Assembly: GCF_000955805.1 (NCBI RefSeq)
Contig: NZ_JYOA01000010.1
Coordinates: 38,516 to 102,515, forward strand
Origin: Pseudomonas sp. 21
GTDB lineage: Bacteria; Pseudomonadota; Gammaproteobacteria; Pseudomonadales; Pseudomonadaceae
Length of the DNA stretch: 64,000 nucleotides
Direction of reading: 5' to 3'
The notes under the pieces are model-generated. The model saw only the letters and a program-made list of their open reading frames with translations. It searched no databases and had not been told where the DNA came from. Below, in pieces: positions 34,572 to 45,502 of the stretch. Numbering within the stretch: the first letter of the stretch is position 1; the number at the start of each line of letters is the position of its first letter. The position numbers were made by a program, and so were the translations under genes.

Positions 34572-35951
34572 TTATACGGTGTGCAAGTACCAGTTGTACT
34601 CGAGATCGGAGATCGAATACTCGAACTCCTGCATCTCATGCTCCTTGCACGCGACGAAGATGTCGATGTACTCGGGGCTGATGTACTTGTTCATCACGTC
34701 GCTGTCGTCCAGCTCGCGCAGTGCATCGCGCAGGTTGTTCGGCAGGCTCTGTTCCAGCTGCTCGTAGGCGTTGCCTTCGATCGGCGCGCCCGGCTCGACC
34801 TTGTTGGTCAGGCCGTGGTGGACGCCGGCCAGTACCGCCGAGAGCAGCAGGTACGGGTTGGCATCGGCACCGGCGACGCGGTGTTCCAGGCGCACCGCTT
34901 CCGGCGCTCCGGTCGGCACGCGCAGGGCGACGGTACGGTTGTCCAGGCCCCAGCTCGGTGCGTTCGGCACGAAGAAGGCCGAACCGAAACGGCGGTACGA
35001 GTTGACGTTCGGGCAAAGGAACGCCATCGACGCCGGCAGGGTCTCGAGCACACCGCCGATCGCGTGGCGCAACGCGGCGTTCTGCTCGGGATCCTCGCTG
35101 GTGAAGATGTTCTTGCCGTCCTTGTCGAGCAGCGAGACGTGCACGTGCAGACCGTTGCCAGCCTGACCCGGGTAGGGCTTGGCCATGAAGGTCGAGTCCA
35201 TCTCGTGGTCGTAGGCGACGTTCTTGATCAGGCGCTTGAGCAGGACTGCGTAGTCGCAGGCCTTCAGGGCGTCGTCAACGTGGTGCATGTTGACTTCGAA
35301 CTGGGCCGGGGCGCTTTCCTTGACGATGGCGTCGGCCGGGATGCCCTGGGCGCGGGCGCCGTCGATGATGTCCTGCAGGCAGTCGGCGTACTCGTCGAGG
35401 TCGTCGATGGAGTAGACCTGGACCGATTGCGGACGCTTGCCTGAAATCGGCGAGCGCGGCGGCTGCGGACGGCCGTTCACGTTCTCCTGGTCGATCAGGT
35501 AGAACTCGAGCTCGAAGGCCGCGACGATGGTCAGACCGATGTCGGTGAACTTCTGTACGACCTGACGCAGTACTTCACGCGGGTCGGCGAAGAACGGCGT
35601 GCGCTCTTCCATCTCGTGCATGGTCATCAACAGCTGCGCGGTCGGGCGCTTCTGCCAGGGTTCCATGGAGAGGGTGTTGGGGATTGGGAAACAGACGCGA
35701 TCCGCGTCGCCAATGTCCAGGCCGAGGCCGGTGCTTTCTACGGTGGAGCCGGTAATGTCGAGAGCGAAGAGAGAGGCGGGGAGGTTGATGCCCTTCTCAT
35801 AGACTTTGGGCAGGTTGGTGCGTTCGATGCGCTTGCCGCGGACCACACCATTCATGTCTGCAATAAGGAGGTCGACGAACTGGACCTCGGGGTGTTCCTT
35901 CAGGAACTCACTCGCTTCTTCGAGCGACACGGCACTCTGGGGTACCGACAT
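34572..35951 (-). CDS. spuI: SpuI, gamma-glutamylpolyamine synthetase
   Basis: A 459-residue glutamine synthetase-like ligase that joins glutamate to putrescine or another polyamine at the first step of the gamma-glutamylation route. GS-type landmarks include FELEFYLID (metal site), NGLHVHVSLLDKDGKN, CPNVNSYRRFG and AGADANPYLLLSAVLAG. It is divergent from spuA across a 278-bp promoter region. A second ligase of the same family, SpuB, is encoded at 37020. An AAAGGTG sequence precedes the ATG. Confidence 0.93.
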   Translation of the reverse strand: MSVPQSAVSLEEASEFLKEHPEVQFVDLLIADMNGVVRGKRIERTNLPKVYEKGINLPASLFALDITGSTVESTGLGLDIGDADRVCFPIPNTLSMEPWQKRPTAQLLMTMHEMEERTPFFADPREVLRQVVQKFTDIGLTIVAAFELEFYLIDQENVNGRPQPPRSPISGKRPQSVQVYSIDDLDEYADCLQDIIDGARAQGIPADAIVKESAPAQFEVNMHHVDDALKACDYAVLLKRLIKNVAYDHEMDSTFMAKPYPGQAGNGLHVHVSLLDKDGKNIFTSEDPEQNAALRHAIGGVLETLPASMAFLCPNVNSYRRFGSAFFVPNAPSWGLDNRTVALRVPTGAPEAVRLEHRVAGADANPYLLLSAVLAGVHHGLTNKVEPGAPIEGNAYEQLEQSLPNNLRDALRELDDSDVMNKYISPEYIDIFVACKEHEMQEFEYSISDLEYNWYLHTV

Positions 35952-36146
35952 GATGTCACACCTTTATTGTTAAAAATTTCAATCATTCGAAAGCTGAGGT
36001 GTGAGTCAATCCGAATTGGCAAGGGTTGTCAATGTCGCACCAAAGTGGGGCGCATCGGTCGTGATGGGCCGTTTTTGGGGCGTTTCAAGCCGCTTTTGAT
36101 GAGCGGAGAGCCTTTGCTGGCGGGCTGTTCAGTGGGGCGTGTTTGA

Positions 36147-36173
36147 TTTTTTACATGGCTATTGTGTAAAAAA
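36147..36173. promoter_or_regulatory. Inverted repeat in the spuI-spuA divergent promoter region
   Basis: A 10-bp inverted repeat with one mismatch, TTTTTTACAT / GTGTAAAAAA, with a 7-bp spacer. It lies 57 bp upstream of the spuA start within an A+T-rich tract. It is a candidate operator for polyamine-responsive control. The regulator is not identifiable from sequence. Confidence 0.45.
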
Positions 36174-36229
36174 ATGAACAAGGCTAAGCTCGGCCTCAAG
36201 CCCATAACACTTACAAACACGGGTGTCCC

Positions 36230-36979
36230 ATGTCTCGCCTGCCGTTAATCGGCGTGTCCGCCTGCATCAAGCAGATCGGTTCCAAACCCTACCATGTTGC
36301 TGGCGACAAATACCTCAGAGCGCTGATCTCCGGGGCCTCGGGCATTCCTTTGATCATTCCCTCCCTGGGCGATGCCATCGACCAGGAAGACATGTTGGCC
36401 GCGTTCGACGGCCTGCTCTTCACAGGCTCGGCGTCGAACGTCGAACCCCATCATTATAGTGGTTCCGCCAGCATTGCAGGCACCCCTCATGATCCCGAGC
36501 GCGACAGCACGACGCTGCCGCTGATCCGCCGCGCCGTCGCGGCCGGGATTCCGGTGCTGGGCATCTGCCGCGGCTTCCAGGAAATGAACGTCGCCTTCGG
36601 CGGTTCGCTGCACCAGAAGGTGCACGAAGTCGAAGGTTTCATGGACCACCGCGAACCCGCCGGTGAGCCGATCGAAATCCAGTATGGTCTGCGGCACGTC
36701 GTCGATGTGCAGCCGGGCGGCGTTTTCGCCGGTATCGGGCTACCCTCGCAGTTCCAGGTCAACTCTATTCACGGCCAGGGCGTTGATCGTCTGGCGCCCG
36801 GCCTTCGTGTAGAAGCTCTGGCGCCTGACGGGTTGGTTGAAGCCTTCTCCGTCGAAGGTGCGGCCTTCGCCGTCGGGGTGCAGTGGCACCCGGAATGGCA
36901 GGTCGAAACGAACCCCAACTATCTCGCTATCTTCCAGGCATTCGGCAAAGCCTGCAGCAAGAGGGCGGGGAACCGCTGA
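36230..36979 (+). CDS. spuA: SpuA, gamma-glutamyl-GABA hydrolase (class I amidotransferase fold)
   Basis: A 249-residue PuuD-type hydrolase that releases GABA from gamma-glutamyl-GABA. The nucleophile is C113 in GICRGFQEMN. The His-Glu pair of the triad is in VQWHPEW near residue 218. It begins the plus-strand spuABCDEFGH run and ends 40 bp before spuB. The assignment rests on family motifs plus neighbours. Confidence 0.93.
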   Translation: MSRLPLIGVSACIKQIGSKPYHVAGDKYLRALISGASGIPLIIPSLGDAIDQEDMLAAFDGLLFTGSASNVEPHHYSGSASIAGTPHDPERDSTTLPLIRRAVAAGIPVLGICRGFQEMNVAFGGSLHQKVHEVEGFMDHREPAGEPIEIQYGLRHVVDVQPGGVFAGIGLPSQFQVNSIHGQGVDRLAPGLRVEALAPDGLVEAFSVEGAAFAVGVQWHPEWQVETNPNYLAIFQAFGKACSKRAGNR

Positions 36980-37019
36980 GTCCGGCGTTGGGGCCGGGCT
37001 CTCAAACCCTGAGGTCTTT

Positions 37020-38378
37020 ATGACTAGCAAGTTAGACCAGCTCAGTGGCTGGTTGAAGGAACGCAAGATCACTGAAGTGGAATGCATGATCGCCGACCTG
37101 ACCGGGATCGCCCGGGGCAAGATCGCGCCGACTGCGAAATTCCTCAACGAGAAGGGCATGCGCCTGCCGGAGAGCGTTCTCCTGCAGACCGTGACCGGTG
37201 ATTACGTCGAGGACGACATCTATTACGACCTGCTGGACCCGGCCGACATCGATATGGTCTGCCGCCCGGACGAGAATGCCGTGTTCCTCGTCCCCTGGGC
37301 CATCGAGCCGACCGCGATGGTCATCCACGACACCTACGACAAGCTGGGCAACCCCATCGAGCTGTCGCCGCGCAACGTGCTCAAGCGCGTGCTCCAGCTG
37401 TACGCCGACAAAGGCTGGAAGCCGATCGTGGCGCCGGAGATGGAGTTCTACCTGACCAAGCGCAGCGACGACCCCGACTACCCGCTGCAGGCTCCGATCG
37501 GCCGTTCCGGTCGCCAGGAGACCGGCCGCCAGTCCTTCTCCATCGACGCGGCGAACGAATTCGACCCGCTGTTCGAGGACATGTACGACTGGTGCGAGCT
37601 GCAGGGCCTGGATCTGGACACCCTGATCCATGAAGAAGGCACCGCGCAGATGGAGATCAACTTCCGTCACGGCGATGCCCTGGACCTGGCCGACCAGATC
37701 GTGGTGTTCAAGCGCACCATGCGCGAGGCTGCGCTCAAGCACAACGTGGCCGCGACCTTCATGGCCAAGCCGATGACCGGCGAGCCGGGCAGTGCCATGC
37801 ACCTGCACCAGAGCATCGTCGACATCAAGACCGGCAAGAACATCTTCTCCAACGCCGACGGCAGCATGAGCGAGCTGTTCCTGCACCACATCGGCGGCCT
37901 GCAGAAGCTGATCCCCGAGGCGCTGCCGCTGTTCGCCCCGAACGTCAACTCGTTCCGCCGCTTCCTGCCCGATACCTCGGCGCCGGTGAACGTGGAGTGG
38001 GGCGAGGAGAACCGCACCGTGGGCCTGCGCGTACCGGATTCCACCCCGGACAACCGCCGCGTGGAGAACCGCCTGGCCGGCGCCGACGCCAACCCCTACC
38101 TGGCCCTGGCGGCCAGCCTGCTGTGCGGTTACATCGGCATGGTCGAAGGCTTCAAACCCAGTGCCCAGGTCAAAGGCCGTGGTTATGAACGGCGTAACCT
38201 GCGCCTGCCGCTGACCATCGAGGCCGCCCTGGAATGCATGGAAGGCAGCAAGACCCTGGAGAAATACCTGGGTGACAAGTTCATTCGGGGCTACGTCGCG
38301 GTGAAGCGCGCCGAGCACGAGAACTTCAAGCGAGTAATCAGTTCCTGGGAGCGCGAGTTCCTCCTGCTTTCTGTCTGA
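37020..38378 (+). CDS. spuB: SpuB, gamma-glutamylputrescine synthetase
   Basis: A 452-residue glutamine synthetase-like ligase that activates putrescine by gamma-glutamylation. MEFYLTKRSDDPDYPL, GSAMHLHQSIVDIKTGKNIF, FAPNVNSFRRFLP and AGADANPYLALAASLLCG match the GS catalytic core. The ATG at 37020 is chosen because the protein then begins MTSKLDQLSGWL. Upstream codons overlap the end of spuA in another frame. It is a paralogue of SpuI, and the two probably differ in polyamine preference. Confidence 0.93.
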   Translation: MTSKLDQLSGWLKERKITEVECMIADLTGIARGKIAPTAKFLNEKGMRLPESVLLQTVTGDYVEDDIYYDLLDPADIDMVCRPDENAVFLVPWAIEPTAMVIHDTYDKLGNPIELSPRNVLKRVLQLYADKGWKPIVAPEMEFYLTKRSDDPDYPLQAPIGRSGRQETGRQSFSIDAANEFDPLFEDMYDWCELQGLDLDTLIHEEGTAQMEINFRHGDALDLADQIVVFKRTMREAALKHNVAATFMAKPMTGEPGSAMHLHQSIVDIKTGKNIFSNADGSMSELFLHHIGGLQKLIPEALPLFAPNVNSFRRFLPDTSAPVNVEWGEENRTVGLRVPDSTPDNRRVENRLAGADANPYLALAASLLCGYIGMVEGFKPSAQVKGRGYERRNLRLPLTIEAALECMEGSKTLEKYLGDKFIRGYVAVKRAEHENFKRVISSWEREFLLLSV

Positions 38379-38385
38379 TCGGCGT

Positions 38386-38410
38386 GGGGTCCGGCGCGTG
38401 GCCGGGCCCC
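38386..38410 (+). terminator. Hairpin between spuB and spuC
   Basis: A 10-bp stem, GGGGTCCGGC / GCCGGGCCCC, with one G-T pair and loop GCGTG, 7 bp after the spuB stop and followed by GTGTTTCTT. It probably attenuates or processes the spu transcript. Confidence 0.5.
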
Positions 38411-38439
38411 GTGTTTCTTAGAGAAGAGGTTTTATCAAG

Positions 38440-39807
38440 ATGACTAACCAGACCAGCGCCAACACCCAACACTGGCAGGCGCTCAGCCGCGATCACCACC
38501 TGGCTCCGTTCACCGACTACAAGCAACTGAACGAGAAGGGTGCGCGCATCATCACCAAGGCCGAAGGCGTGTACCTGTGGGACAGCGAGGGCAACAAGAT
38601 CCTCGACGGCATGGCTGGCCTGTGGTGTGTGAACGTCGGCTACGGTCGCAAGGAGCTTGCTGAAGTCGCCTACAAGCAGATGCAGGAACTGCCCTACTAC
38701 AACCTGTTCTTCCAGACCGCCCACCCGCCGGTGCTGGAGCTGTCCAAGGCCATCGCCGACATCGCCCCCGAAGGCATGAACCACGTGTTCTTCACCGGCT
38801 CGGGCTCCGAGTCCAACGACACCGTGCTGCGCATGGTTCGCCACTACTGGACCATCAAGGGCCAGCCGCAGAAGAAAGTGGTCATCGGCCGCTGGAATGG
38901 CTACCACGGCTCCACCGTCGCCGGCGTCAGCCTGGGCGGCATGAAGGCGCTGCACGAGCAGGGCGACCTGCCGATCCCCGGCATCGAGCACATCGCCCAG
39001 CCGTACTGGTTCGGCGAAGGCGGCGACATGGACCCGGAAGAGTTCGGCGTCTGGGCTGCCGAGCAGCTTGAGAAGAAAATTCTCGAAGTCGGCGAAGACA
39101 AGGTCGCCGCCTTCATCGCCGAGCCCCTGCAGGGCGCGGGCGGCGTGATCATCCCGCCGAAAACCTACTGGCCGAAGATCCGCGAGATCCTCGCCAAGTA
39201 CGACATCCTGTTCATCGCCGACGAAGTCATCTGCGGCTTCGGCCGTACCGGCGAATGGTTCGGCAGCCAGTACTTCGGCAACGCCCCGGACCTGATGCCG
39301 ATCGCCAAGGGCCTGACCAGCGGCTACATCCCCATGGGCGGCGTGATCGTTCGCGACGAGATCGTCCATACCCTGAATGAGGGTGGGGAGTTCTACCACG
39401 GCTTCACTTACTCTGGTCACCCGGTAGCCGCTGCGGTGGCGCTGGAGAACATCCGCATCCTGCGTGAAGAGAAGATCGTCGAGCGTGTGAAGAACGAAAC
39501 GGCACCGTATTTGCAGCAACGCTGGCAAGAGCTGGCCGACCATCCCCTGGTAGGCGAAGCCCGCGGGGTAGGCCTGGTGGCAGCACTGGAGCTGGTGAAG
39601 AACAAGAAGACCCGCGAGCGCTTCGAAGGCAAGGGTGTCGGGATGCTGTGCCGCGAGCACTGCTTCCGCAACGGTCTGATCATGCGCGCGGTGGGAGACA
39701 CTATGATTATCTCGCCGCCGCTGGTGATCGAGAAATCGCAGATCGATGACCTGATCACCCTGGCGCGCAAGTGCCTCGATCAAACCGCCGCAGCCGTTCT
39801 GTCTTGA
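38440..39807 (+). CDS. spuC: SpuC, polyamine:pyruvate aminotransferase
   Basis: A 455-residue class III omega-aminotransferase that moves the terminal amino group of putrescine or related amines to pyruvate. The PLP lysine is K290 in PIAKGLTSGY. FTGSGSESNDT binds the cofactor phosphate, and FIADEVICGFGRTG carries the aspartate that contacts the pyridine ring. It lies between spuB and the polyamine ABC importer genes. AGAAGAGG precedes the ATG. Confidence 0.94.
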   Translation: MTNQTSANTQHWQALSRDHHLAPFTDYKQLNEKGARIITKAEGVYLWDSEGNKILDGMAGLWCVNVGYGRKELAEVAYKQMQELPYYNLFFQTAHPPVLELSKAIADIAPEGMNHVFFTGSGSESNDTVLRMVRHYWTIKGQPQKKVVIGRWNGYHGSTVAGVSLGGMKALHEQGDLPIPGIEHIAQPYWFGEGGDMDPEEFGVWAAEQLEKKILEVGEDKVAAFIAEPLQGAGGVIIPPKTYWPKIREILAKYDILFIADEVICGFGRTGEWFGSQYFGNAPDLMPIAKGLTSGYIPMGGVIVRDEIVHTLNEGGEFYHGFTYSGHPVAAAVALENIRILREEKIVERVKNETAPYLQQRWQELADHPLVGEARGVGLVAALELVKNKKTRERFEGKGVGMLCREHCFRNGLIMRAVGDTMIISPPLVIEKSQIDDLITLARKCLDQTAAAVLS

Positions 39808-39924
39808 GTCTTTCACCGGACCTTTGACAGACTGCGCCTGTGCGTTGGCCAGGCTCACCGGGTGGTGACGGAAGGAGATGTCCACGCCACCCGGAACATC
39901 AAAAAAACAAACGGAGCTACCCGC

Positions 39925-41025
39925 ATGTTCAAGACCTTCGGCAAATCCCTGCTCGCTGTAACGCTGGCGGGCGCTGTGGCTGGTATGGCGCAGGCAGATG
40001 ACAAGGTGCTGCACGTCTACAACTGGTCGGACTACATCGCACCGGACACGGTCGACAAGTTCACCAAGGAAACCGGTATCAAGGTCGTCTACGACGTCTA
40101 CGACAGCAACGAAGTGCTGGAAGCCAAGCTGCTGGCCGGCAAGTCGGGCTACGACATCGTGGTGCCGTCCAACTCCTTCCTGGCCAAGCAGATCAAGGCG
40201 GGCGTGTATGTGCCGCTGGACAAGTCCAAGCTGCCGAACTGGAAGAACCTGAACCCGGACATCATGAAGACCCTGGAGATCAGCGACCCGGGCAACCAGT
40301 ACGCGATCCCCTACATGTGGGGCACCATCGGCATCGGCTACAACCCGGACAAGGTCAAGGCCGCGCTGGGCGACAACGCCCCGGTGGACTCCTGGGACCT
40401 GGTGTTCAAGCCGGAAAACATCCAGAAGCTGAAGGCCTGCGGCGTGAGCTTCCTCGACTCGCCGACCGAAATGCTCCCGGCGGCCCTGCACTACCTGGGC
40501 TACAAGCCGGATAGCCAGGACCCGAAAGAGCTGAAGGAAGCCGAAGCGCTGTTCCTCAAGATTCGTCCGTACGTCTCCTACTTCCACTCCTCCAAGTACA
40601 TTTCCGATATCGCCAACGGCAACATCTGCGTGGCCATCGGTTACTCGGGTGACGTTTACCAGGCCAAGTCCCGCGCTGAAGAAGCCAAGAACAAGGTCAC
40701 TGTGAAGTACAACATTCCGAAGGAAGGTGCCGGCGCGTTCTTCGACACCGTTGCCATTCCGAAGGATGCCGAGAACCAGGAAGCCGCGCTGAAGTGGATC
40801 AACTTCCTGCTCGAGCCGGCCGTCATGTCCGAGATCACCAACGTCGTGCAGTTCCCGAACGGCAACGCCGCGGCCACCCCGATGGTGAGCGAGGCGATCC
40901 GCAACGACCCGGGCGTGTATCCGACTCCGGAAACCATGAAGAAGCTGTACGCCTTCCCGGATCTGCCGGCGAAGACCCAGCGTCTGATGACCCGCAGCTG
41001 GACCACCATCAAGTCCGGCAAGTAA
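39925..41025 (+). CDS. spuD: SpuD, periplasmic putrescine-binding protein
   Basis: A 366-residue solute-binding protein. The signal peptide ([24 protein letters not shown]) precedes [22 protein letters not shown]. In P. aeruginosa the first of the two binding proteins (SpuD) takes putrescine and the second (SpuE) spermidine. The assignment here follows order. It shares many segments with SpuE ([23 protein letters not shown]). The start at 39925 gives a standard signal peptide with GGAG upstream. Confidence 0.92.
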   Translation: MFKTFGKSLLAVTLAGAVAGMAQADDKVLHVYNWSDYIAPDTVDKFTKETGIKVVYDVYDSNEVLEAKLLAGKSGYDIVVPSNSFLAKQIKAGVYVPLDKSKLPNWKNLNPDIMKTLEISDPGNQYAIPYMWGTIGIGYNPDKVKAALGDNAPVDSWDLVFKPENIQKLKACGVSFLDSPTEMLPAALHYLGYKPDSQDPKELKEAEALFLKIRPYVSYFHSSKYISDIANGNICVAIGYSGDVYQAKSRAEEAKNKVTVKYNIPKEGAGAFFDTVAIPKDAENQEAALKWINFLLEPAVMSEITNVVQFPNGNAAATPMVSEAIRNDPGVYPTPETMKKLYAFPDLPAKTQRLMTRSWTTIKSGK

Positions 41026-41035
41026 TCGGGTAGTC

Positions 41036-41056
41036 GCTGCCGCCTGACGCGGCAGC
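41036..41056 (+). terminator. Hairpin just after spuD
   Basis: A perfect 8-bp stem, GCTGCCGC / GCGGCAGC, with loop CTGAC, 10 bp beyond the spuD stop. No U-run follows. It probably stabilises spuD mRNA over downstream genes. Confidence 0.45.
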
Positions 41057-41223
41057 GGATGGTCCGGGACAGCGGCGGGGGAGTGCCCTCCCTCGCCGCT
41101 ACCGGCAGCAACAAACAGCTTCCATCGGTGGAATGGCTGCGCAAGCCCTGGCGCTCTCGTGCTGATGAAGGGTTCGGCGCTACCCACGGACCGGCCGTCG
41201 AAACCCCGGCAGCAACCGACTGA

Positions 41224-42348
<1,125 letters not shown>

Positions 42349-42452
42349 GACGGTTTTCCCCAAATCCGTCCGCGCGGGCACGGAGCGTCGGAGAGCCTCT
42401 CGCAAGGTTTTCCGGCGCACGTAAACTGCGCCAGCCCTGTAATACCAAGCAT

Positions 42453-42473
42453 GCCCGGCCGCGGGGGCCGGGC
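42453..42473 (+). terminator. Hairpin between spuE and spuF
   Basis: A perfect 8-bp stem, GCCCGGCC / GGCCGGGC, with a 5-base loop, ending 24 bp before the spuF ATG. It is a candidate processing or attenuation stem between binding-protein and transporter-core genes. Confidence 0.45.
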
Positions 42474-42497
42474 CTCTATGATTTGGGAGTTGTGGTA

Positions 42498-43652
42498 ATG
42501 GCAATAGCCTCCGGTGCCTACAAGAAAGCCTTGAGTGGCGACCAGAAGCCTAAAGAGGTTCTGGTAAAAATCGACCGGGTCAGCAAGCAGTTCGACGAAA
42601 CGCTGGCTGTGGACAGCGTGTCCCTGGACATCAAGAAAGGCGAGATCTTCGCCCTGCTGGGTGGTTCGGGTTCGGGCAAGTCGACCCTGCTTCGCATGCT
42701 GGCTGGTTTCGAGCGTCCCACTGAAGGTCGCATCTTCCTCGATGGCCAGGACATTACCGACCTGCCGCCCTATGAGCGGCCGATCAACATGATGTTCCAG
42801 TCGTACGCCCTGTTCCCCCACATGAGCGTGGCGCAGAACATCGCCTTCGGCCTCAAGCAGGACGGCCTGCCCAAGGCCGAGATCGACAAGATCGTCGACG
42901 AGATGCTCAAGCTCGTACAGATGACCCAGTACGCCAAGCGCAAGCCGCACCAGCTCTCCGGTGGCCAACGTCAGCGCGTGGCCCTGGCCCGCTCCCTGGC
43001 CAAGCGTCCGAAGCTGCTGCTGCTCGACGAGCCCATGGGCGCCCTGGACAAGAAACTGCGTTCGCAGATGCAGCTTGAGCTGGTCGAAATCATCGAGCGC
43101 GTGGGCGTGACCTGCGTGATGGTGACCCACGACCAGGAAGAGGCCATGACCATGGCCCAGCGCATCGCCATCATGCACCTGGGCTGCATCGAGCAGATCG
43201 GCAGCCCGATGGACATCTACGAGACGCCGGCCAGCCGCCTGATCTGCGAGTTCATCGGCAACGTCAACCTGTTCGACGGCGAGATCGTCGAAGACCTGCA
43301 GGACCACGCGGTCATCGCCTGCCCGCAGCTGGAAAACCCGATCTACATCGGCCACGGCATCAGCACCCGTGCCGAGAACAAGCGCATGACCTACGCACTG
43401 CGTCCTGAAAAGGTCATGGTCAGCGCGCAGAAGCCGGAAAACCTCGAGCACGAAGGCTTCAACGTCGCCCAGGGCACCGTCCACGACATCGCCTACCTGG
43501 GCGGTCACTCGGTTTACTACATCAAGCTGACCTCCGGCTTCATCGTCCAGGCCTTCATGGCCAACGCCGAGCGCCACGTGGCGCGCCCGACCTGGGACCA
43601 GCCGGTTTACATCAGCTGGTACGACGACAGCGGTGTGGTACTGCAATCATGA
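42498..43652 (+). CDS. spuF: SpuF, polyamine ABC transporter ATP-binding protein
   Basis: A 384-residue PotA/PotG-type ATPase. Walker A is GGSGSGKST, the signature LSGGQRQRV, Walker B LLLLDEP, and the switch histidine is in [11 protein letters not shown]-terminal TOBE domain follows from about residue 290. The ATG at 42498 has GGGAG in front. A TTG 15 bp upstream is in frame but less likely. The stop overlaps the spuG start by 4 bp. Confidence 0.94.
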   Translation: MAIASGAYKKALSGDQKPKEVLVKIDRVSKQFDETLAVDSVSLDIKKGEIFALLGGSGSGKSTLLRMLAGFERPTEGRIFLDGQDITDLPPYERPINMMFQSYALFPHMSVAQNIAFGLKQDGLPKAEIDKIVDEMLKLVQMTQYAKRKPHQLSGGQRQRVALARSLAKRPKLLLLDEPMGALDKKLRSQMQLELVEIIERVGVTCVMVTHDQEEAMTMAQRIAIMHLGCIEQIGSPMDIYETPASRLICEFIGNVNLFDGEIVEDLQDHAVIACPQLENPIYIGHGISTRAENKRMTYALRPEKVMVSAQKPENLEHEGFNVAQGTVHDIAYLGGHSVYYIKLTSGFIVQAFMANAERHVARPTWDQPVYISWYDDSGVVLQS

Positions 43653-44560
43653 ACATCAGCAAATCGCTCATGAAACGCCTGCCGAACGGCCGGCATGCCG
43701 TGATCGGTGTGCCGTTCTTCTGGCTGTTCCTGTTCTTCCTGCTGCCCTTCGCCATCGTGCTGAAGATCAGTCTGGCGGCAGCGGACGTGGCCATTCCGCC
43801 GTACACCGAAGTGTTCCAGTACGCCGACCAGACCCTCCAGGTCGTGATGAACCTGGGCAACTACCTGATGCTGACGGACGACCCGCTCTACATCGACGCC
43901 TACCTGGGCTCGCTGAAGATGGCGGCGATCAGCACTTTCCTCTGCCTTGTGATCGGTTATCCGATGGCCTACGCCATCGCCCGCGCCAGCAAGGAAATGC
44001 AGACCGTCCTGCTGCTGCTGATCATGATGCCGACCTGGACGGCGATCCTGATCCGCGTTTACGCCTGGATGGGCATCCTGTCCAACAACGGCCTGCTCAA
44101 CAGCTTCCTGATGTGGCTGGGCATCATCAACGAGCCGCTGACGATCCTGAACACCAACTTCGCGGTGTACATCGGCATCGTCTACTCGTACCTGCCCTTC
44201 ATGGTCATGCCGCTCTACGCCAACCTGGTGAAGCACGACATGAGCCTGCTGGAAGCCGCGTCCGACCTCGGCGCGCGCAGCTTCACCAGCTTCTGGAAGA
44301 TCACCGTCCCACTGTCCAAGAACGGCATCATCGCCGGCTGCATGCTGGTGTTCATCCCGGCGGTGGGCGAGTTCGTGATCCCGGAACTGCTGGGCGGCCC
44401 CGAGACGCTGATGATCGGCAAGGTGCTGTGGCAGGAGTTCTTCAACAACCGTGACTGGCCGGTGGCGTCTGCCCTTGCCGTGGTGATGCTGGCCATCCTG
44501 ATTATCCCCATCATTCTCTTTAACAAGAACCAGGCTAAAGAGCTGGAGGGCAAGGTATGA
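43649..44560 (+). CDS. spuG: SpuG, polyamine ABC transporter permease
   Basis: A 303-residue PotB/PotH-type inner-membrane permease with six hydrophobic segments and the ATPase-docking loop DLGARSFTSFWKITVPLSKNG. It overlaps spuF and spuH by 4 bp each (ATGA), so the three products are probably made in fixed ratio. Confidence 0.94.
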   Translation: MNISKSLMKRLPNGRHAVIGVPFFWLFLFFLLPFAIVLKISLAAADVAIPPYTEVFQYADQTLQVVMNLGNYLMLTDDPLYIDAYLGSLKMAAISTFLCLVIGYPMAYAIARASKEMQTVLLLLIMMPTWTAILIRVYAWMGILSNNGLLNSFLMWLGIINEPLTILNTNFAVYIGIVYSYLPFMVMPLYANLVKHDMSLLEAASDLGARSFTSFWKITVPLSKNGIIAGCMLVFIPAVGEFVIPELLGGPETLMIGKVLWQEFFNNRDWPVASALAVVMLAILIIPIILFNKNQAKELEGKV

Positions 44561-45429
44561 ACAAGCGTTGGTCGTTCTCCAACATCATGCTGGTGTTGGG
44601 CCTGCTCTTCATCTACGTGCCGATGATCATCCTGGTCATCTACTCCTTCAACGGCTCCAAGCTGGTGACCGTCTGGGGCGGCTGGTCGGTGAAGTGGTAC
44701 GTCGGCCTGCTGGACAACCAGCAGCTGGTCGGTTCGGTGTTCCGCTCGCTGGAGATCGCCTGCTACACCGCGATCTCCTCGGTGGCCCTGGGCACCCTGG
44801 CGGCCTTCGTGCTGACCCGCATCCCGCGCTTCCGTGGCCGCACGCTGTTCGGCGGCATGGTCACCGCGCCGCTGGTCATGCCCGAGGTCATCACCGGTCT
44901 GTCGCTGCTGCTGCTGTTCGTCGCCATGGCCCAGCTGATCGGCTGGCCGCAGGAGCGCGGCATCGTGACCATCTGGATCGCCCACACCAGCTTCTGCTCG
45001 TCCTACGTGGCGGTGGTGGTGTCGGCGCGTCTGCGTGAGCTGGACCTGTCCATCGAGGAAGCGGCCATGGACCTGGGCGCCAAGCCCTGGAAAGTGTTCA
45101 TGCTGATCACCATCCCGATGATCGCCCCGTCGCTGGCGGCGGGCGGCATGATGTCCTTCGCGCTGTCGCTGGATGACCTGGTACTGGCCAGCTTCGTGTC
45201 CGGTCCTGGCTCCACCACCCTGCCGATGGAAGTGTTCTCCGCCGTGCGCCTGGGCGTGAAGCCGGAGATCAACGCCGTCGCCAGCCTGATCCTGCTGACC
45301 GTTTCGCTGTTCACCTTCTTCGCCTGGTACTTCACCCGTCAGGCCGAAGAGCGTCGCAAGCGTGCGATCCAGGAAGCCATGGAGTCCAACGCGACCGATT
45401 GGCAGAAGGGTTCGACAGCCACCGCCTGA
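44557..45429 (+). CDS. spuH: SpuH, polyamine ABC transporter permease
   Basis: A 290-residue PotC/PotI-type permease, the second half of the channel. The docking loop is DLGAKPWKVFMLITIPMIAPS. A hydrophilic tail of about 30 residues follows the last helix. It ends the spu operon and is followed 41 bp later by a strong terminator. Confidence 0.94.
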   Translation: MNKRWSFSNIMLVLGLLFIYVPMIILVIYSFNGSKLVTVWGGWSVKWYVGLLDNQQLVGSVFRSLEIACYTAISSVALGTLAAFVLTRIPRFRGRTLFGGMVTAPLVMPEVITGLSLLLLFVAMAQLIGWPQERGIVTIWIAHTSFCSSYVAVVVSARLRELDLSIEEAAMDLGAKPWKVFMLITIPMIAPSLAAGGMMSFALSLDDLVLASFVSGPGSTTLPMEVFSAVRLGVKPEINAVASLILLTVSLFTFFAWYFTRQAEERRKRAIQEAMESNATDWQKGSTATA

Positions 45430-45470
45430 CGCCGTCTTGTCGGCCGGTAGTATCCGGCGATTGTCGAACC

Positions 45471-45502
45471 ACGGGCCACCTTCGGGTGGCCCGTGTTTTT
45501 TT
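45471..45502 (+). terminator. Rho-independent terminator of the spu operon
   Basis: A perfect 10-bp stem, ACGGGCCACC / GGTGGCCCGT, closed by a TTCG tetraloop and followed by G and seven Ts. Confidence 0.92.
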
